DNA of 6,290 nucleotides, taken from contig JBBDIX010000018.1 in assembly GCA_040880235.1 (NCBI GenBank), positions 1-6,290 on the forward strand, read 5' to 3'. This DNA comes from JBBDIX01 sp040880235 (GTDB lineage: Bacteria; Actinomycetota; Nitriliruptoria; Nitriliruptorales; Nitriliruptoraceae). The notes beneath the pieces are model-generated. The model ran no database searches. It was not told the origin of the DNA and saw only the letters and a list, made by a program, of their open reading frames with translations. Shown in pieces: positions 5,371-6,290 of the stretch. The translations under genes were made by a program, and so were the position numbers. The stretch's first letter is position 1, and every line of letters begins with the position of its first letter.

Positions 5371-5376
5371 TACGCT
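5371..5376 (+). promoter_or_regulatory. Candidate -10 box of ispH (leaderless transcript)
   Basis: TACGCT fits the TANNNT pattern and ends 6 nt before ATG 5383. No Shine-Dalgarno precedes the ATG. This spacing is typical of leaderless actinobacterial genes, in which transcription starts at the A of ATG. No clear -35 hexamer is seen. Confidence 0.4.
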
Positions 5377-5382
5377 CGATCC

Positions 5383-6290
5383 ATGTCCGTCGACACCCTC
5401 CTGCTCGCTGCTCCGCGTGGTTTCTGCGCGGGCGTCGATCGTGCCGTGCTGATCGTGGAGAAGGCCCTGGAGGCGTACGGTTCCCCGGTCTTCGTGCGCC
5501 ACGAGATCGTCCACAACACCCACGTCGTGGAGACCCTGCGCCGCAAGGGTGCGGTGTTCGTCGAGGACGAGACGGAGGTCCCCGAGGGCTCGGTCGTGGT
5601 CTTCTCCGCGCACGGGTCCCCGCCCGAGGCGTTCGAGAACTCTCGCCGTCTCGGGCACGTGCTCATCGACGCGACCTGCCCGCTGGTCACCAAGGTCCAC
5701 CATGAGGCGCGGCGCTATGCGCGGGACGGCAGGGACATCGTCCTGATCGGCCACGAGGGCCACCAGGAGGTCGTCGGCACGATGGGGCAGGCGCCCCGGT
5801 CGATCAGTCTGGTCGAGTCCCCCGAGGACGTGGACAAGCTGGAGTTCGACGCCGACGCGGACATCGCCTACATCACCCAGACGACCCTGTCGATGGACGA
5901 GACGGCGAGCGTCGTCGACCGGCTGCGCGAGCGGTTCCCGATGGTCGCCCAGCCGAAGAAGGACGACATCTGCTACGCGACGCAGAACCGCCAGGACGCG
6001 GTCAAGCAGCTCGCCGAACGGTGTGACGTCGTGCTGGTCGTCGGCTCGCAGACCTCGTCGAACTCGAAGCGTCTCGTCGAGGTGGCTCGCGACCGGGGCA
6101 TCGACGCGTACCTGATCGACCAGGCCGACCAGATCGACGAGGCGTGGCTGCGGGATGCCGGTGTCGTCGGCCTGACCTCGGGGGCGTCGGCACCGGAGGT
6201 CCTCGTCGAGTCCGTGCTCGACTGGTTCCGGGAACGCGGCACCGACCGGGTGGAGACCATCACCGTGGTCGACGAGGACGTGGAGTTCGC
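5383..6290 (+). CDS. ispH: 4-hydroxy-3-methylbut-2-enyl diphosphate reductase (3' partial)
   Basis: This cytosolic [4Fe-4S] enzyme of the MEP pathway reduces HMBPP to IPP and DMAPP. There are 302 codons before the window edge with no stop; E. coli IspH is 316 aa, so few residues are probably missing. All active-site landmarks are present and nearly match E. coli numbering. Cluster ligands are Cys15 (PRGFCAGV), Cys99 (DATCP) and Cys197 (DDICYATQNRQ). Substrate residues include H44 (VHN), H77 (SAHGSP), H127 and E129 (GHQE), T167/T168 (TQTTLS), S225-S226-N227 and S269 (TSGASAPE). ATG 5383 gives the expected short lead before Cys15. There is no Shine-Dalgarno, and a -10-like TACGCT lies 6 nt upstream, suggesting leaderless translation. 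It is divergent from the trk operon across 107 bp. Its presence shows that the host makes isoprenoids by the MEP route. Confidence 0.96.
   Translation, partial: MSVDTLLLAAPRGFCAGVDRAVLIVEKALEAYGSPVFVRHEIVHNTHVVETLRRKGAVFVEDETEVPEGSVVVFSAHGSPPEAFENSRRLGHVLIDATCPLVTKVHHEARRYARDGRDIVLIGHEGHQEVVGTMGQAPRSISLVESPEDVDKLEFDADADIAYITQTTLSMDETASVVDRLRERFPMVAQPKKDDICYATQNRQDAVKQLAERCDVVLVVGSQTSSNSKRLVEVARDRGIDAYLIDQADQIDEAWLRDAGVVGLTSGASAPEVLVESVLDWFRERGTDRVETITVVDEDVEF

Noticed and set aside
5276..5382. c-di-AMP (ydaO/kimA) riboswitch ahead of the trk operon
   Set aside because: The 107-bp intergenic region is too short for the known class, and I cannot recognise its conserved core.
5878..6290. Minus-strand ORFs opposite the end of ispH (5973-6263 and 6002-6193)
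   Set aside because: They are Arg/Ser/Pro-rich shadows of ispH, whose frame holds the catalytic residues through the window end.

Overview
The window is bacterial DNA that looks high-GC by eye, with GTG starts on three of the seven genes and G/C at most third codon positions. Together with the gene content (tandem single-RCK TrkA proteins, an MEP-pathway IspH, a lone PhoU), this suggests an actinobacterium (Actinomycetota). I cannot fix the class or genus from the sequence. It reads as ordinary chromosome: there are no insertion sequences, phage genes, tRNAs, rRNAs or CRISPR arrays.

Layout from left to right: (1) positions 1-34 are a short flank. (2) 35-703, minus strand, is a phosphate-signalling PhoU-family protein. 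(3) 704-800 is a divergent intergenic region holding a 15-bp palindrome and candidate -10 boxes for both directions. (4) 801-1481, plus strand, is endonuclease III (nth), complete with its catalytic and Fe-S residues. (5) 1482-1572 is a convergent intergenic region with inverted and direct repeats, where both transcripts probably end. (6) 1573-5275, minus strand, is a tightly packed five-gene potassium-uptake operon. In transcription order it runs: trkA paralogue 1 (5275-4589), trkA paralogue 2 (4586-3933), a 42-codon single-membrane-span ORF (3933-3805), trkH (3800-2265), and a two-span membrane protein with an OB-fold-like external domain (2268-1573). The junctions are +2 nt, TGATG overlap, +4 nt, and ATGA overlap, so translational coupling along the operon is likely. 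(7) 5276-5382 is a divergent intergenic region with a perfect 10-bp hairpin whose loop is complementary to a flanking segment. (8) 5383 to the window end, plus strand, is IspH, the last enzyme of the MEP isoprenoid pathway; its C-terminus runs off the window.

How the genes work together: TrkH is the K+-translocating membrane subunit, and the two TrkA proteins are the cytosolic nucleotide-binding RCK subunits that gate it. The 42-aa ORF and the OB-like membrane protein sit inside the same translational unit and are the best candidates for undescribed accessory subunits of this Trk system. The 42-aa ORF exactly fills the only gap in the operon, and trkH has almost no Shine-Dalgarno sequence of its own, as expected if ribosomes re-initiate on trkH after translating it. 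PhoU, Nth and IspH are neighbours with no evident functional link to the Trk operon.
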